A stretch of 7,624 nucleotides of DNA from Roseomonas xinghualingensis (lineage in GTDB: Bacteria; Pseudomonadota; Alphaproteobacteria; Acetobacterales; Acetobacteraceae), in the NCBI RefSeq assembly GCF_025791835.1, contig NZ_JAOXLP010000076.1, positions 1 to 7,624 of the forward strand. Direction: 5' to 3'. Made by a program: the position numbers and the translations under genes. Positions within the stretch are counted from its first letter, which is position 1. Each line of letters starts with the position of its first letter. This document shows positions 7,572-7,624 of the stretch, piece by piece. The notes under the pieces were generated by a model. That model made no database searches. It was not told the origin of the DNA and was given only the letters and a program-made list of their open reading frames with translations.

Positions 7572-7591
7572 CCCCGGCCGGATGGCCGGGG
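7572..7591. other. Perfect hairpin just upstream of the transposase start
   Basis: CCCCGGCC (7572-7579) and GGCCGGGG (7584-7591) form an 8-bp GC-only stem with a GGAT loop. It ends 5 bases before the CGGAG ribosome binding site at 7596-7600. It could dampen read-through transcription or translation from outside promoters, as is common for insertion sequences; that role is inferred. Confidence 0.55.
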
Positions 7592-7599
7592 TTATCGGA

Positions 7600-7624
7600 G
7601 TGATCGACATGGAGTTGTTGAGCG
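7600..7624 (+). CDS. istA: Start of an IstA-like transposase (cut by window end)
   Basis: Only eight codons are visible. GTG 7600 gives VIDMELLS; the in-frame ATG at 7609 gives MELLS and has GGAG (7597-7600) 8 bases upstream, so it is the better start. The assignment to IstA, the DDE transposase of IS21 elements, rests on the element end just upstream rather than on these few residues. Confidence 0.45.

Larger units (their letters stand above)
7498..7624 (+). mobile_element. Left end of an IS21-type insertion sequence
   Basis: From TGTTGATTTACACTGAGAGC (7498 on) the sequence looks like the left end of IS21-family elements that begin TGT-GATTTACACTGAGA..TGACCC, with repeated transposase-binding sites and a transposase gene starting about 100 bases inside. 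It lies 30 bases after the kinase stop. The element continues beyond the window, so its integrity, its right end and any target duplication cannot be judged. The family call is from recognised end motifs and is moderately firm. Confidence 0.65.

Overview
The window looks like an accessory region, on a plasmid or a genomic island, of a GC-rich alphaproteobacterium. Rhodospirillales/Acetobacteraceae or Methylobacterium-like is my best guess. This rests on the style of the GroES/GroEL sequences (start [19 protein letters not shown]), an HrcA/CIRCE-controlled groE operon, an HPK11-type (HisKA_2) sensor kinase, and several alphaproteobacterial-style insertion sequence relics.

Layout: positions 1-950 are a scrapheap of broken genes: the tail of a RecD-like helicase fragment, a tyrosine recombinase fragment missing both ends, and an IS630-type transposase fragment with a frameshift. 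Positions 1060-3290 hold an apparently intact groES-groEL operon. It has a sigma-32-like promoter, a perfect CIRCE operator and hairpins downstream of groEL. Positions 3357-4152 hold two small divergent genes, a probable DUF1488-type protein on the minus strand and an unrecognised soluble protein on the plus strand, with a short palindrome between them. Positions 4153-4797 are poor in convincing coding sequence. Positions 4798-5274 encode a small protein with one C-terminal membrane segment and a strong ribosome binding site. Positions 5290-5885 are more IS debris: a short tandem repeat that resembles an IS end, and an internally deleted IS3-type element on the minus strand. Positions 6284-7468 encode a sensor histidine kinase whose PAS domain is clearly LOV-derived but lacks the photoactive cysteine and other flavin-contacting residues. 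From about 7498 an IS21-type element starts and runs out of the window.

How the genes fit together: the only operon supported is groES-groEL, which makes a chaperonin pair probably induced by heat or protein damage through release of HrcA and possibly RpoH. GroEL keeps the ATPase residues but has no Gly-Gly-Met tail, so it is probably an accessory paralogue rather than the sole housekeeping chaperonin. The kinase has no response regulator beside it and is an orphan here. I saw no CRISPR array, tRNA, rRNA or recognisable defence system. The most interesting points are the mobile-element-embedded, stress-regulated groESL and the apparently light-blind LOV kinase.
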